Positions 9,972 to 20,515 of a stretch of 64,000 nt of DNA are shown here, piece by piece; the first letter of the stretch is position 1; every line of letters starts with the position of its first letter. The position numbers and the translations under genes were made by a program. Origin of the DNA: Argyresthia goedartella (Eukaryota > Arthropoda > Insecta > Lepidoptera > Argyresthiidae); the NCBI GenBank assembly GCA_949825045.1, contig OX463835.1, positions 22,027,201-22,091,200 on the forward strand, read 5' to 3'. The notes under the pieces are model-generated. The model was not told where the DNA came from. It made no database searches and worked only from the letters and a program-made list of their open reading frames with translations.

Positions 9972-12873
9972 TCAGGCATCTGACTTCTGCAGGTGCAGAA
10001 GGTGTTTTCTACATGCAAGTTTGAAACTGGCAATAGAATTGTGAACTCGGATTGGTGGTGGCAGGTTGTTCCAACACTTCGTCGCCAGATACCTGAAACT
10101 GCCCCGAAAAGCAGCTGATCGATGTCGAGGGATTGTTAAAATGCTGGTTGTAGTCCTGTTGATGTAGTGACGAGATACCCGCCATTTAAGCTTTTCAAAT
10201 AAATACTCTGGTGTTTGTTGCCTTATCACACCAAATAAGAGGGAGGCAAGATGTAGTTGCAGCCTACCATTGATATTGAGCATGTTGGCCTTGTTCAGGT
10301 AAGGAGTAATGTGACTACGAGAAGGGATGGTAAAGCAGAACCTGGCGCATGCGTTCTGAACTCTTTGCAGCAACCGGTGAGTGCGTTTGAGCAAACAGGG
10401 CCCGTATACTGTAATGCCATAATTTAATTTTGAGAGAACCAATGACTCACACAGTAGTATGCGCATTTGTTCGCTCAGATAATTTCGGATCCTATACAAT
10501 ATATTTAGTCTATAGAAACAGTTTTTGACTACGTCAAGAACATGCTTCTTGAAACGTAATTGGTTATCCATGATAATACCAAGATTTCGGGCCTCACATA
10601 CACGTTCAATAGGGACACCTGCAATAGTTACTTGTGGATTTAGGTTAGTAAATGTCTCTATCTGATTTTTTGACCCTAATATGTATTTGGACTTAATAGG
10701 ATTTAAGACCAAGGCGTTCCTCGTAGACCAGTTGTTCACTCTATTCAAGTCATCGTTAATACGTCTAACGCAGTCGAGAAAGTTGTTTTTATTTAGACTA
10801 GTATAAATCTGCAGGTCATCTGCATAAATGTGGTAATGACAATGATTAATGCACTTTGTGACATCGGCGCTGTAGATGATAAATAATAGTGGCCCTAAGA
10901 TTGAACCTTGGGGGACACCCCTGTCGGTACTAACAGTTTGTGATTGATCGCAGCTACCATCGGCCTTCCTTAGTACCACCTGCTGACTACGAGCCCTAAG
11001 ATAGGTTTGAAACCATCGCACCGCGGCAACATCAAAGCCGTAGTAGCTCAGCTTGGACAGCAACAGACTAACATTGATCGAGTCGAAGGCTCTAGAATAA
11101 TCCAGGAGTGTAAGGATTGTTCCATTTCCGGAGTCCTGCGCCGCGAGTATGTTGTCAACAACATCAAGAAGGGCTGATGTTGTGCTCCTTTTCTTTCTAA
11201 ATCCTGATTGAAATTTGAGCAGAATAGATATTTTTTCAGCATACAAGACGACCTGCTTGTAAACGACTTTCTCCAAAATCTTAGACAAAAAGGGAAGTAT
11301 GCTAATTGGACTTAAATCCGATACGGTTTGAGGATCACTAGTTTTTGGAAAAGGTCGTATAATGGCATTTTTCCAAGGGGTCGGAAAGGTGCTGGTAGAA
11401 ATCGATCTGTTAATTATTTCAGTGATTATTTTAAGAGTGTGTGGTAGCGTCAGAGTTATCATGCTCATGGTAATGTTATCCGATCCACAGGAGTCAGATC
11501 CCATTCCACAAATGATCTTTCCGATGTCGTACTCGCTAATAGAACGAAGCTGGAAAACAGCCGGACTATTTCTATGAAATTCGAAGAAAGAAAGTTCCGA
11601 TATTGTTACAGAGTTGTCCCCAGGAACATTAATAAAGTGTGCATTCATTTCATCGGATTTAGCGAAGTTATCAGGGATATCTATGGATTTCTTAACGTTA
11701 TGTATTGCAGTTTCTCTTAGATTTTTCCACAACAGTTTAGGTTTATTTATGTTTTTGTTTATGTGGTGTTCAAAATAAGCTTTTTTTTCTGCGTACAAAC
11801 TGGCATTCGCAAAATGCTTCAAAGATTTGTACTCTTGGCGATGAGCAGGCAATTTTGACACTTTGTAGGTCTTGTGAGCATTATCCCGGAGGTGCATTAT
11901 GTGCCGTAAATTACTTGTCAGCCAAGGCATAGTTTTCTCTTTAATGGTGGTAATTTTTATGGGTGCATGTTTATCAAATAATTCCAGGACTGTTACTTCG
12001 AACGCTCTAAGTATGTCATCAACGTTTTCGTGCTCCAGAGCAGAATCCCAGTTAATTTTATGCAGGTCAATGTCAAACGACTGCAGGTTTATATTTTTGA
12101 TCGGCCTGTACAGAACTTTACGTGGTATATATTTCTCCCTTTTAACCTTAATTGTAACAGTTACAAACGCGTGTGCACCGAGGTCAGGAATATGATCCAC
12201 ACAGACTTGAGTTACACCGGCATTAGTGCAGAAAAGGTCTATAAGCGTTGCGCTGGTATCGGTGAAATGTGTTGGCTCGGCTACATAATTTGTTAACTTA
12301 GTATAGTCAAGGAATTGCTGCAACTTATGTGTCATAGCATTCCCCGGACCATGCAAATCAATATTAAAGTCACCAGTTAATACAATGCGGTCGAACTTTG
12401 AAAACGTAGATATTGAGTCAGTCAGTGCATCCAAAAAGTCATCCACAGCCATCCACTGAGGACGATAGGCAGTTCCGACTATGATTTTTATTGATTTAAT
12501 ATTCAAAGAAAGCCACATTTGCTCGACTTTGAACTCAGATAGCGGATGAGGGTAGATTTTTGCTTTCATACCTAAATTAATGTAAAAAGCAATAGCTCCA
12601 CTCCATTGAGCGAGCTACATGGCGCAGTCTGTATCCGGGCACTGTCGGCGCGCGCCCCACCTCCCCGTCCCTGAGCCAAGTTTCGTTAATAGCTACAATA
12701 TCGGGCGATCTTTGCAACATAGCTACCGTGAACTCATCATGCCCAGTATTCAGCGAGCCCGCGTTCCAGAGTGAAATTTTAATTAGTTTATTGCTAAGCT
12801 CTGTTGTAAATAGCAGTATGGATATAATGTGAGTCGGTATAAGTCGTCGGAAGAAAGGATATAATACGTACAA
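9972..12873 (-). pseudogene. LINE ORF2: endonuclease-reverse transcriptase with one frameshift
   Basis: The N-terminal endonuclease starts in the frame 12873-12577 (SLWNAGSLNT, NETWL). A one-base deletion at about 12595-12600, inside the glycine-rich block before the AIAFYI strand, moves reading to the frame that then stays open to 9972 for 865 codons. Visible motifs are TGDFNIDL, TLIDLF, PISILPFLSKILEK, GFRKKRSTTSA, LLDYSRAFDS, VPQGSILGP, IYADDLQIYTS and a long C-terminal domain. Apart from the single frameshift all catalytic residues are present. The start codon is uncertain because the 5' boundary upstream of SLWNAGS is not marked by a clear ATG. Confidence 0.85.
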
Positions 12874-13220
12874 AAGTAAAACGGTAGTGCGTAAGCAAAG
12901 GAATGCGGCGAGAATAGTGAATGAAGTGTATCGGTTCGCTCCCAGAAACCAGTTTCATGCGAGTAATCACCTCATTCGCCGCTGCGTACACACACAGCAG
13001 TACGTCTACGGCTCGAAATAAGTAAAATACGGTGATGGCAAACCAAATAGACATATTCGTGTAAAAAAATATATAACTTGTGGGTGAATCGAATCCGTGA
13101 GTGTTTACAAAATGACATACTATAAAAACACATAAGAAGACAGTGGATACAATGATATGAGTGCAAATTATAATAAAACAAAGTGAGCAAGGATGTAAGT
13201 ATCGCAATATTACTTGCTCA

Positions 13221-14459
13221 TTAGGCGTTGATAGGACTTGAGTAATTGCCAAAAACACGGTCAAGATCAGCTTCGCATCGGATATAGCAGATCTTAGAGG
13301 TTTTAGTTAGCCTGGCTTGGACAAGACCATCCCTGGTCCAGATAAACTGCCACTGCTTTCCTACTTCGCGAGCTTTGGCAAATAGCACTCGGTTTTCTTT
13401 AGTCAGTCGTTCATTGACATGCAACTTCTGAGGTGTATGGGGTGGGAGGCCGAGTCCCTCGGTGGTGGTTCCGCGCCGCACCTTTGCGCCCTTCAGCAGC
13501 TCTTCGCGGACGGATCGCCGAGCCAGCCGCACGACGATGGGCCGCGGCCGGTGCTTGCGGGGTAAGCCGCTTGCCTCCGCCACTGCTACAAGTGGGGCAC
13601 CCTCGCCCCGCGGTGCGCCGACACGCGTCGCGCTGACCACCTCTCGCTCGTCCAGCGTCACGCCGAGTTTCTGTGCCGCGGCGGTCACGATGTGCAGAAC
13701 TGATTCTCCCTCGTACTCCAGTATGCAGGTGAGCTCGACGTCGTTCAGTAGCGATGCTTGGTCACGTTGTCTCGCCGCTGCCCTCAGCTTATTGACCGAC
13801 TCTTGCAGCTCGGCCACTTGCGAGGATTTCAACCGATCTTTTAATTCTGCCAGTTCATCTCTCAGGACTGCATTCTCGCTCTCAACTACAGTTACTCGGT
13901 CCTTAAGAACTGACATATTAGTGAGCAGCAGTTGGATGTCGGCTGATAATGAGCTCGTTGACGTGGAAATCTCCGTTTTGAGGGTATCGGTAAGGCAAGA
14001 TCTCATCTGGTTTAATTTACGATCTATTAATACTTCAAATTTCTCCAATGAGATCATATCCGGCGAGTTATGAATAGGAGAACGCAGCACAACATCGGCG
14101 ATGTTCTCACAGGATTCGACAACATCTACTGCCTGTTCTTTACTCTGCCCAACCTTGATCGATGAACCCAACTTGGAATCGGCCACATTCTTATCAGGCT
14201 TAATCACACCAGGCCTCTGCTTGCTGCCCACTGGAGTATTGTCATTCCTCCCTCGGCGCTGACTGACGCTTGTGCAGGACGGTTTTGGGCAGCGCCAAGT
14301 AACCTTCAGGTCTGCATAATTATGTGCGTACTGTGCACTCGTCATGTTGACGCATCCATGATGGTATGTACCACTACATACAATACAAACAAGCAGCTCT
14401 GTACGTGAGACAGTTTTACAGCAGCCAACACAATCCATAATGAAATAGGTGGGTTTCAA
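13221..14459 (-). CDS. LINE ORF1: PHD-like zinc finger, coiled coil, FP-like C-terminal domain
   Basis: This 412-residue protein should bind the element RNA and form the ribonucleoprotein particle. Residues about 9-65 form a PHD-type zinc cluster (C-x2-C, C-x2-C, H-x2-C, then a distal Cys pair). A Ser/Lys-rich linker follows. A heptad-rich coiled coil spans about 175-235 (VESENAVLRDELAELKDRL). The last 160 residues include LHVNERLTKENRVLFAKARE and end in a CEADLD motif, resembling the C-terminal domain shared with baculovirus FP proteins and found in many lepidopteran LINE ORF1 proteins. The ATG at 14459, or the internal Met at codon 8, could start it. The frame is uninterrupted, with higher GC than its surroundings. 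Confidence 0.8.
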   Translation of the reverse strand: MKPTYFIMDCVGCCKTVSRTELLVCIVCSGTYHHGCVNMTSAQYAHNYADLKVTWRCPKPSCTSVSQRRGRNDNTPVGSKQRPGVIKPDKNVADSKLGSSIKVGQSKEQAVDVVESCENIADVVLRSPIHNSPDMISLEKFEVLIDRKLNQMRSCLTDTLKTEISTSTSSLSADIQLLLTNMSVLKDRVTVVESENAVLRDELAELKDRLKSSQVAELQESVNKLRAAARQRDQASLLNDVELTCILEYEGESVLHIVTAAAQKLGVTLDEREVVSATRVGAPRGEGAPLVAVAEASGLPRKHRPRPIVVRLARRSVREELLKGAKVRRGTTTEGLGLPPHTPQKLHVNERLTKENRVLFAKAREVGKQWQFIWTRDGLVQARLTKTSKICYIRCEADLDRVFGNYSSPINA

Positions 14460-14871
14460 TAACTAGAAAAAGCTGGAACACGCACAACGTCTCTGAGATG
14501 CTCGATCTACTTACGCGTCTGTACACTGACTACTCTTTGACGCGCGATTTGAGTCGATAACCGTCGTTCACGTAGGACGCTGTGAGCGGCCGCACTTGAA
14601 AATGAGTCTTCAGAGTAGGGCGCAGCGGCTAGAATGGCTTGCAGATGAACACACAACAGAGTAACACTTGGCGGACAGCTGATTCAGATTTCTGTTATCA
14701 CATACACGAAACTGCACACTATTATCGCGAGATTTTACGTAATAACTACTGATTATATGTTAGTCTTTAGGAATTTACAAGACTTAGACCGAAAAGAGCA
14801 TAATATACGTCTATTTTTAATTTTCTATCAGAGCAAAACAAAGAAGATGTATCAACACCGACCGTGCGGTC

Positions 14872-15815
14872 GTATACAGTATAAGTATATAGTTGTTAGC
14901 GTCTTTTTTAAGCTTAGTGTGCATTCTGTCTCGGTTTTTGATACACCTTAGCAAACCAACAGTAATCCACGGTTTAAATGTTATTTTGTTTCTGGGTAAC
15001 TTAATGGTGATAGTATTTTTTAAAATAATAGTGTTCAGAAACTCTAAAAACATATTTGTGGCATAGTTTATGTCGCTTATCGCTAGTATTTTACTAAAAT
15101 CCATTTGTTTGTAGTCATTCACAAGGTTTTCAAAGTTTAGTTTAGTGAATGTTTTGGTTTTATTAAAGAAGTTGTAGCCCCTAGTATGTAGACAAAGTAG
15201 AACGGATTCATGATCTGTTATAGCTGTTTGCAACTTAAATGTTATTGTTGTTTGTTTTGTTTTAATGATTGCGTGGTCAGGCAGCTTTTTCCACGCGTTG
15301 GCGTATAGTATGTTGGTGTTAGACCCATGTAGATTAGCATATCCAAGTATTCAGTTGCATCACTGTGTAATTCCGCAATATTTATATTTATATCTCCCAC
15401 CAAGACGATACTCTTGAAAAACACCAGATTTTTCAATAGTATCTGTAGAGAGCCTAGGAATTTATCTATATTTTCAAATGAGGGGGGTCTATAAATAGCG
15501 ATTATTACAAAATCCAATTTAGATTTAACAAGTAGACAGTTTGCTTTTTCCAAATTATATTCCTCTACACAAAAATTCAAAGCACTATTTAAGAAGACAA
15601 CGACGCCATCATTTCGGTTAAAGTTATGTAAAGTTCTGTAATTTAAATATCCATCTAAAGTAGGTAGATTATTTACACACGATAACCAACATTCGCTAAG
15701 TACAATTATATCGCATTTTATTTTCATATTCGATAAAAGTATGCAAAGGCTATCAAAATTATGATTTATGCTTCGAATATTCTGCTGTAGTAATACAACT
15801 GTTATACTTCAGATG
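14872..15815 (-). pseudogene. Older CR1-like LINE, 5' part (endonuclease), separated by insertion
   Basis: The minus strand reads an endonuclease start (QQNIRSINHNFDSL, SECWL), VGDININIAEL and a TDHESVLL step (Asp-His), then the linker block PWITVGLLRCIKNRDRMHTK that precedes reverse transcriptase. A one-base deletion near 15280 breaks the frame. The frame is cut at 14872 by the inserted LINE, and the linker resumes at 9258 in the same direction. Joining the two parts and removing one target duplication gives a continuous endonuclease-linker-RT order. The 5' side ends at a stop near 15812. Confidence 0.72.
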
Positions 15816-16572
15816 GCAAGGTTACAAGGTTAGGGCATCGATACATACTAGTGCCACCAAAATGTGTGTTTTACCTGTAACTGACAATTAAGGTTACTGT
15901 GAGTGTCTTAGCGTTAGTTGGTGGAACTCGCTGTATATAGATTTGCTTCCTCGTTTAAAGTTATTGTTATATTCTCACGTATATAGCTAGGTCAGAAGGT
16001 TATAACCACCATTTACGGTCGATAACACTTTTAGAATAAGGTTATTAGAAAGGTTTATTAAATCCACTTTATTATGAAATGTTATAGATAAAATATGTGT
16101 ACATAATTTATTACAAGTAAGTATGAATAACATGCATAGCTCATTCATACTTACATGTAGTCATTATATTATGGTAGTTAGTTAAATATAAGGTAAGGAG
16201 TAAGCAGTTGCAAACTTTGATGGTTTGCTTGATAAATTGAAGTGAGTGATAAGATTTTCACATGTTAGTTTGAACTTAGTAATTGTAGGAACGTATAATC
16301 AAACAAGGGTCATAAAATTGTATATGATATAATAAAAATAAAAATATAAAATACTAAAAAGTTAATAATAATAAAAATAAAGTTTTTTTTTTTTTCAAAC
16401 AGGCTTTTATTAAAAATGAACTAAAAAGTTTAAAATAAATTAACTCCAATAACAAATATATCACTTTATAAGTTCATTGTAACCTTTAACGATAATGAAG
16501 CTTCTTCGTCTACGACAAAATAATTACATACCGTACATAATTATATATTTTTAACATTAATACCTTCACACT
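15816..16572. other. AT-rich spacer, no gene seen
   Basis: No open frame or recognisable motif. Short A/T runs only (for example the T run near 16384). Confidence 0.35.
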
Positions 16573-16750
16573 TTAATTGTTAAATCTTCCCGTTTTCATC
16601 ACAGTCCCAATTTTATAAATAAAAGCGTGTTACATTGTGATAGCGAGAGGAAAAGAAGGTGATAATGTTCTTAAACATACCATCAAACTGTAACACGCTT
16701 TTATTTATGAAATTAGGACTGTGATGAAAACGGGAAGATTTAACAATTAA
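16573..16750. mobile_element. Foldback MITE with about 65-bp inverted arms
   Basis: The left arm from TTAATTGTTAAATC through CCCGTTTTCATCACAG and ATAAAAGCGTGTTACA is answered by its reverse complement ending GATTTAACAATTAA at 16750. A 40-50 bp unpaired centre separates the arms. Total length is about 178 bp with no coding capacity, the hallmark of a miniature inverted-repeat transposable element. The TTAA at each end could be the target duplication, which would suit a piggyBac-type mobiliser; this is inference. Confidence 0.75.
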
Positions 16751-16799
16751 TATATTTATTGTATTGAAAGCATGTTTACAATTATAATATCATATGAAT

Positions 16800-16980
16800 A
16801 TTTATTAATGTATCTACACACTATGGCGTTTTTCACCTTAGCATTATGCTGAGTCAGCTACCATTTTGCAGCTGCTAAGGCGAATCGCGATAACGGTTTT
16901 GGTATGCGGTTGAACTTGTTGACTGTATGCGCCTCTGTCAGCTGTGAATAAGCATTTCTTTCTTTCTTTTTTCTTTTTAT
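16800..16980 (+). repeat. Possible SINE or LINE 3' fragment with TTTC tail
   Basis: The segment ends in GAATAAGCATTTCTTTC followed by further TTTC units, closely like the tail of the LINE at 9259-14871. This suggests a short retroposed piece that used the same machinery. No Pol III boxes are evident, so a truncated LINE end is equally likely. Confidence 0.3.
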
Positions 16981-16994
16981 ATTAAAAAGTTTAT

Positions 16995-17290
16995 AGTCAT
17001 TATGATGGGACAGTATGGGGTTAATCTAGCTCAACACAGACCTTGCTGTTAATAATGTTGTGATTATTTATTCCTGCTTATTAATTATAATAATTAATAT
17101 TGTAATATTAGTATTAGTTAAGCACAACCAATTTTTAAAAGAGATCTAAAAATCAAACTGAACGAGTTTCTACGCCCTTTTTCTTCCACAGTGGTCCCAT
17201 GTAGAGAAAACCCAAAAAATGATTTTTGCTATGTAAATGTGATACATCTACAGTAATAAAGAAATTTGACTTTGAACTTGACTTGTTTTT
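16995..17290 (+). repeat. LINE 3' UTR fragment, same family as 46060-47127
   Basis: The stretch around GCTCAACACAGACCTTGCTG and the following ATTTATTCCTGCTTATTAAT match the reverse complement of 46255-46320 almost base for base. Later blocks also match (AGTTTCTACGCCC and CCACAGTGGTCC against 46145-46180). It ends in a degenerate period-7 tail (TTTGACT, TTGAACT). It is a severely 5'-truncated copy containing only 3' UTR. Confidence 0.72.
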
Positions 17291-17655
17291 TTATATTTGA
17301 TAATGTAGTATAGTAAGGTATGAAATCCTATAAAATGCACTAATTTTATTGTTTACATTCTTAAAATGGAACCATCTACTGCATGTGAATGAAATGTTTA
17401 CAAATTTTTTTCTTTATATTATTTAAATCTATCTAACACGTGATATTCTTTTAGCAAAGCATGTGACTATAACGCCTAACTGATATTTTTAATGAAACTT
17501 GTTTTGAAAATTAAAGCACTGCATAGATTATTTGTACTAATTGTAACAATACAAACCCATAACGCGCTATTTGCGCTTGGTAATTTCTAAGGGCAGCTCA
17601 ACGCGGCTCATCCCTCTATTGGTTAGAAAAAATGACTGCATAAGCGCTAGAGCAT
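17291..17655. other. No recognisable gene
   Basis: AT-rich DNA lying on the downstream (intron) side of the ZAD gene exons. Nothing else is seen. Confidence 0.3.
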
Positions 17656-17751
17656 AAAAACTGACTTTATGTAACCGCACACCATAAAAAAATTTTTTTA
17701 GAGCATGAAAAGTGAGAAAGCTTTCAAAACAACTCCAGGGATAACACATAC

Positions 17752-17889
17752 CTCTTTTTCGCACATTAGTAGCATTGGCTGCAGCAGTCTGTAAGTGTCC
17801 TGCTCTCTGAAGCGCAGCGATCTCTTCAAGTGAGCCACACACTCCCAGCACAGTCTCGGAGACTGTAACACAGGCACACCTGCATCTGG
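17752..17889 (-). CDS. ZAD zinc-finger gene copy 1, exon 2
   Basis: This 138-nt (46-codon) exon holds the second half of the zinc-finger-associated domain, with its C-x2-C pair in RLCWECVAHLKRSLRFREQ. The acceptor (TTGTTACAG before CCAGATGCAG) and the donor (GAG followed by GTATGT) are both canonical and phase 0, matching exon 1. ZAD domains mediate dimerisation of insect C2H2 zinc-finger transcription regulators. No C2H2 exon is recognisable further downstream in the window, so the rest of the gene is outside, very diverged or lost. Confidence 0.75.
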
Positions 17890-17987
17890 CTGTAACAACG
17901 CACATACATACGGGTATTGGTTAGGATGTATACAAGTAATTACCAGTTAATAAATGGATGCAAAGGTATTTTTTGTGTAGTACTCAC

Positions 17988-18170
17988 CTGCGTCTCGGTG
18001 AGAATATTCATGTAGTACTGCTTCAGTGTGTCGTCATCGAGCATTTGTGTAGTGCGTGTCGCACAAAGGCAAGCCGTGCACAGTTGATACACATTGTGAG
18101 AGTCCACTTCCACCAATCCACAAACCACAACTTCCTCTTTGATATCTTCCGCTGCTTGACAATCTTCCAT
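17988..18170 (-). CDS. ZAD zinc-finger gene copy 1, exon 1 (start)
   Basis: From the ATG at 18168-18170 the exon encodes 61 residues: an acidic leader (MEDCQAAEDIKEE) and then the first ZAD cysteine pair in YQLCTACLCATR. It ends at a perfect donor (CAG followed by GTGAGT at 17987). The upstream in-frame codon at 18182 is GTG, so 18170 is the natural start. Joined to exon 2, the two CxxC pairs form the four-cysteine zinc site of a ZAD. The paralogue at 41077-41259 has exactly the same length. The open frame and intact splice sites argue for a functional or recently functional gene, probably a DNA-binding nuclear protein. Confidence 0.75.
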
Positions 18171-18635
18171 CTCACAATACACGTGTAATTTATTGAATGT
18201 ACTTGTTGCGTCTGTAGTCTCTGAGAGACATTAAAGAAACTTGTCACGTTATATCATCACTTTGGGTTCGATGAACGCTGCAAACAAAAGATTACTAATA
18301 GCTAGCCTCAAGATAATCCACACGCGATAATATTGAGTTATTGTGCTGGTATGACGCCTATATATATTTTTTTTTTTTTGGAAAAGGCTAAGAGCTTAAC
18401 CCCATACCGCCTGGTCTTATTTTAATTTCTTTTCTTCTCTTCAAATTGATTGAGGCTAAAAGCCTTGTCTTTCCGTAGGTATTTTCTTCAGTATTTATTC
18501 TTTAACTTTATAATCCAGTATGTTTAGGTCAATCCGTGTTGTCAAATCAGGTATCAATTTTCCTCCAGTGTTTATAGGTCACATTTGAGTTGTCAAATCA
18601 GGTAGTTTAAGTTTATTCCGGTGTATTATTATTTT

Positions 18636-18968
18636 TCAAATAACTCCAATGGTACTCTTGATACAATTATAAATAGGGTAAATTGCTTCTATATTCTTAA
18701 GGAGATCCTGAATAGAGCGCGGGACATCCAGGGCTTCTTTGTAAATATTCAATAAGCTGTCAATGAGTACTAGTCTTTGTATATTGAATTGAGGGCAATC
18801 AAAAAATATATGATTTAGAGATTGGTTTTCAGAATTACAAAATGTACAATTTGGGGAAGGAATCATTTTCAATCTATGTAAATGTTCATTAAATCTGCCA
18901 TGTCCAATTTTCAAACGACAAATTGTTGTGTAAAAGTTTCTATGTAGATATTTTCCGACGATAAACAA
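18636..18968 (-). pseudogene. LINE pol C-terminal block (Cys-His motif)
   Basis: This is a 110-codon frame with RLKIGHGRFNEHLHRLKM, then a CTFCNSENQSLNHIFFDCPQ C-x2-C...H...C cluster typical of the end of I/Jockey-type polyproteins after RNase H. It belongs to the element 18366-20045; the frame upstream is broken. Confidence 0.7.
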
Positions 18969-19257
18969 TGGTCTCTTAATGTCCGAGTTAATATAGCTGT
19001 ACCATTTTCCTTTTATTTGTGTCGTTTCTCTTCAATGAAGCATCCATTGATGTTTAATATTCGTTCTAATGTCGGTTTTGTAATCTGAAGCTGGCAACTT
19101 AATGTTCTTGACAGGTATTTGGTGAATATTGGGGTTTTTTATTATAGAGCTGGCAAGTTTATCAGCGAGTTCGTTGCCAGAGACGCCAATGTGAGATGTG
19201 TCCAAAACAAACTTATTTCTCTATCTCGATTGAGCCAAAGCCTACTAATTTTCTGCC

Positions 19258-20040
19258 TTATATAATTATAATATAGTTATAAATAATATAGTTTGTGCTA
19301 CCATTGTACGTGGGATATGACAGTGCCATTAAAACGCTCATGCTGTCCGAAATTATCAACCATTTCTTGAAACTGAGGTTAGTTGATTCTATATATTCTA
19401 AAGATGCATAAATGGCTTGAGCTTCTGCTGTGTATATACTTGCATTTGATGGCAATCTGAACCCATGTCCCAATTTAGTGACAGGATCATAGTAAGCCAT
19501 GGAGACGTTTTCGTTACATTTCGAGCCATCTGTATAAACTCTCTGTGTTCATCCAATTTATTGTAAACTACATATTTATCACTCAGTGTCCTATCTATGT
19601 GAATCTTTAACCCACAGAATTTGCTCTCATATGATCCTTCATAACAAGGCAAAGTACTACTATTGTAGATATTATATTTACTCTTATAAGTTAAAGTTTC
19701 TTGAATGTTACAAGTTAAAAAGTTATTAGAGTTAAGCATTAGTAGTTTAGAAAGAAGGAGATTGCCATCTTTAGACAACAACTTGATAATGAAATTAAGT
19801 ATTAAATTATTGAATCTGATCATTAATGGACACAAGTTACACTCAACCTGCATTGAATTAATTGGAGATGACTTAAAGGCTCCTAAGATTAATCTTAAAT
19901 TTATATTTTGGATCTTTTCAAGTTTATCTACTAATTTTGGATCTATACAATAACAGAAAAAACCATAGTCAAAGTGACTTCTTACAAGGGCTTTGTATAG
20001 AGTTAAAAGAATTTTAGGATCGGCACCCCAATGGCTGCCA
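19258..20040 (-). pseudogene. LINE RT connection and RNase H remnant
   Basis: Frames 19398-19853 and 19258-19500 carry the connection region and RNase H. Visible pieces are ASIYTAEAQAIYASLEYIE (a catalytic Glu region) and WLIISDSMSVLMAL (catalytic Asp). The N-terminal catalytic DGS-type strand lies at the frame break near 19500. The remnant is inactive. Confidence 0.7.
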
Positions 20041-20045
20041 ACTAG

Positions 20046-20270
20046 AGATGAGTTAATAGCTAGATCGTTTGGCTATTAACCGGTTAATAGCCAGTTTATA
20101 GCCAGTTAATAGCCAATATGGCTATAAACCCTGCTGTTAATGTTTTTAATACAAAACTGATTTTTATGGTTGTACATTTTATCTAGTGTTTTTAAATACG
20201 GATGTTTTCGCTCAAGTCCGTTGTGGATTTATGGGCCAAGTGCGAATCAGAATTTTCGGGAAATTTTGAC
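20046..20270. repeat. Palindrome-rich spacer
   Basis: A perfect 22-bp palindrome (20071-20092, centred on AACCGGTT) is followed by further GGCTAT/ATAGCC steps up to about 20125. Function unknown. Confidence 0.6.
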
Positions 20271-20289
20271 GGGAAAAAGTCGGGGAAAA

Positions 20290-20515
20290 GGTGTCAAAGT
20301 TACTAGTCCGATTTGCTTCAAAATCGATATCTGTGGATCCTGTTCGAGTCCAATCATGATTCTGAAGTTAGATTTTAACAAAATAGCCGCCATTTAGAAC
20401 TTCGTAGTTATTGGTCTGATTTGCTTTAAAATTTATATCTGGGTTAGCCGGTTGGAGTCTAATCATGATTCTGCCGTCAGATTTTGAAAAAGTGGCCGCC
20501 ATTTTTATACGACTG
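20290..20515 (+). repeat. Two imperfect tandem copies of a ~115-bp unit
   Basis: Copy 1 (about 20294-20395) and copy 2 (about 20408-20510) share CCGATTTGCTT/CTGATTTGCTT, ATATCTG, CAATCATGATTCTG/TAATCATGATTCTG and GCCGCCATTT in the same order. No coding capacity is seen. Confidence 0.6.

Larger units (their letters stand above)
9259..14871 (-). mobile_element. Full-length CR1/L2-like LINE inserted into an older LINE
   Basis: This 5.6-kb element carries ORF1 (13221-14459), ORF2 (9972-12873, one frameshift), a 3' UTR (about 9281-9971) and a TTTC-type tail (9259-9280, plus-strand A-rich GAAA repeats). It is flanked by imperfect duplications, GTATGTAGTAATAAG at 9244-9258 and GTATACAGTATAAG at 14872-14885. 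Both lie in the endonuclease-RT linker of the same older LINE. Both ORFs are nearly whole, so it is moderately old. The YADDL box and the PHD-containing ORF1 point to the CR1/L2/Daphne assemblage; the exact clade is not settled. Confidence 0.82.
17660..18345 (-). repeat. Segmental duplication, copy 1 (ZAD gene 5' region)
   Basis: Exons, the intron start (GAGAAAGCTTT block near 17715) and the 5' flank (GCTGCAAACAAAAGATTACT near 18280) are all alignable to 40745-41400 in the same orientation. Similarity is lost where the I-clade LINE begins at 18366. Confidence 0.75.
18366..20045 (-). mobile_element. I-clade-like LINE with RNase H domain, 5' truncated
   Basis: The poly(A) tail (T run at 18367-18379 on plus) marks the 3' end. 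On the minus strand, from the 5' side, there is an RT thumb/connection block (HWGADPKILLTLYKALVRSH near 20030-19970), a region around LEKIQNINLRLI, an RNase H domain (TAEAQAIYASLEYIE and WLIISDSMSVL at 19500-19330), and a C-terminal zinc-knuckle-like block (IGHGRFNEHLHR, C-x2-C, H, C at 18968-18780). RNase H after RT is the mark of the I group. Several frame breaks and the 5' truncation show it is dead. It lies just upstream of ZAD copy 1. Confidence 0.78.

Noticed and set aside
12794..13264. Hydrophobic 156-codon frame upstream of LINE ORF2, looking like a membrane protein
   Set aside because: It lies between ORF1 and ORF2 of a LINE and its hydrophobicity comes from T-rich spacer sequence; no family resemblance.
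17567..17905. 112-codon open frame extending ZAD exon 2 in both directions
   Set aside because: The extension past the GTATGT donor and before the acceptor is intron; the paralogue does not conserve it.
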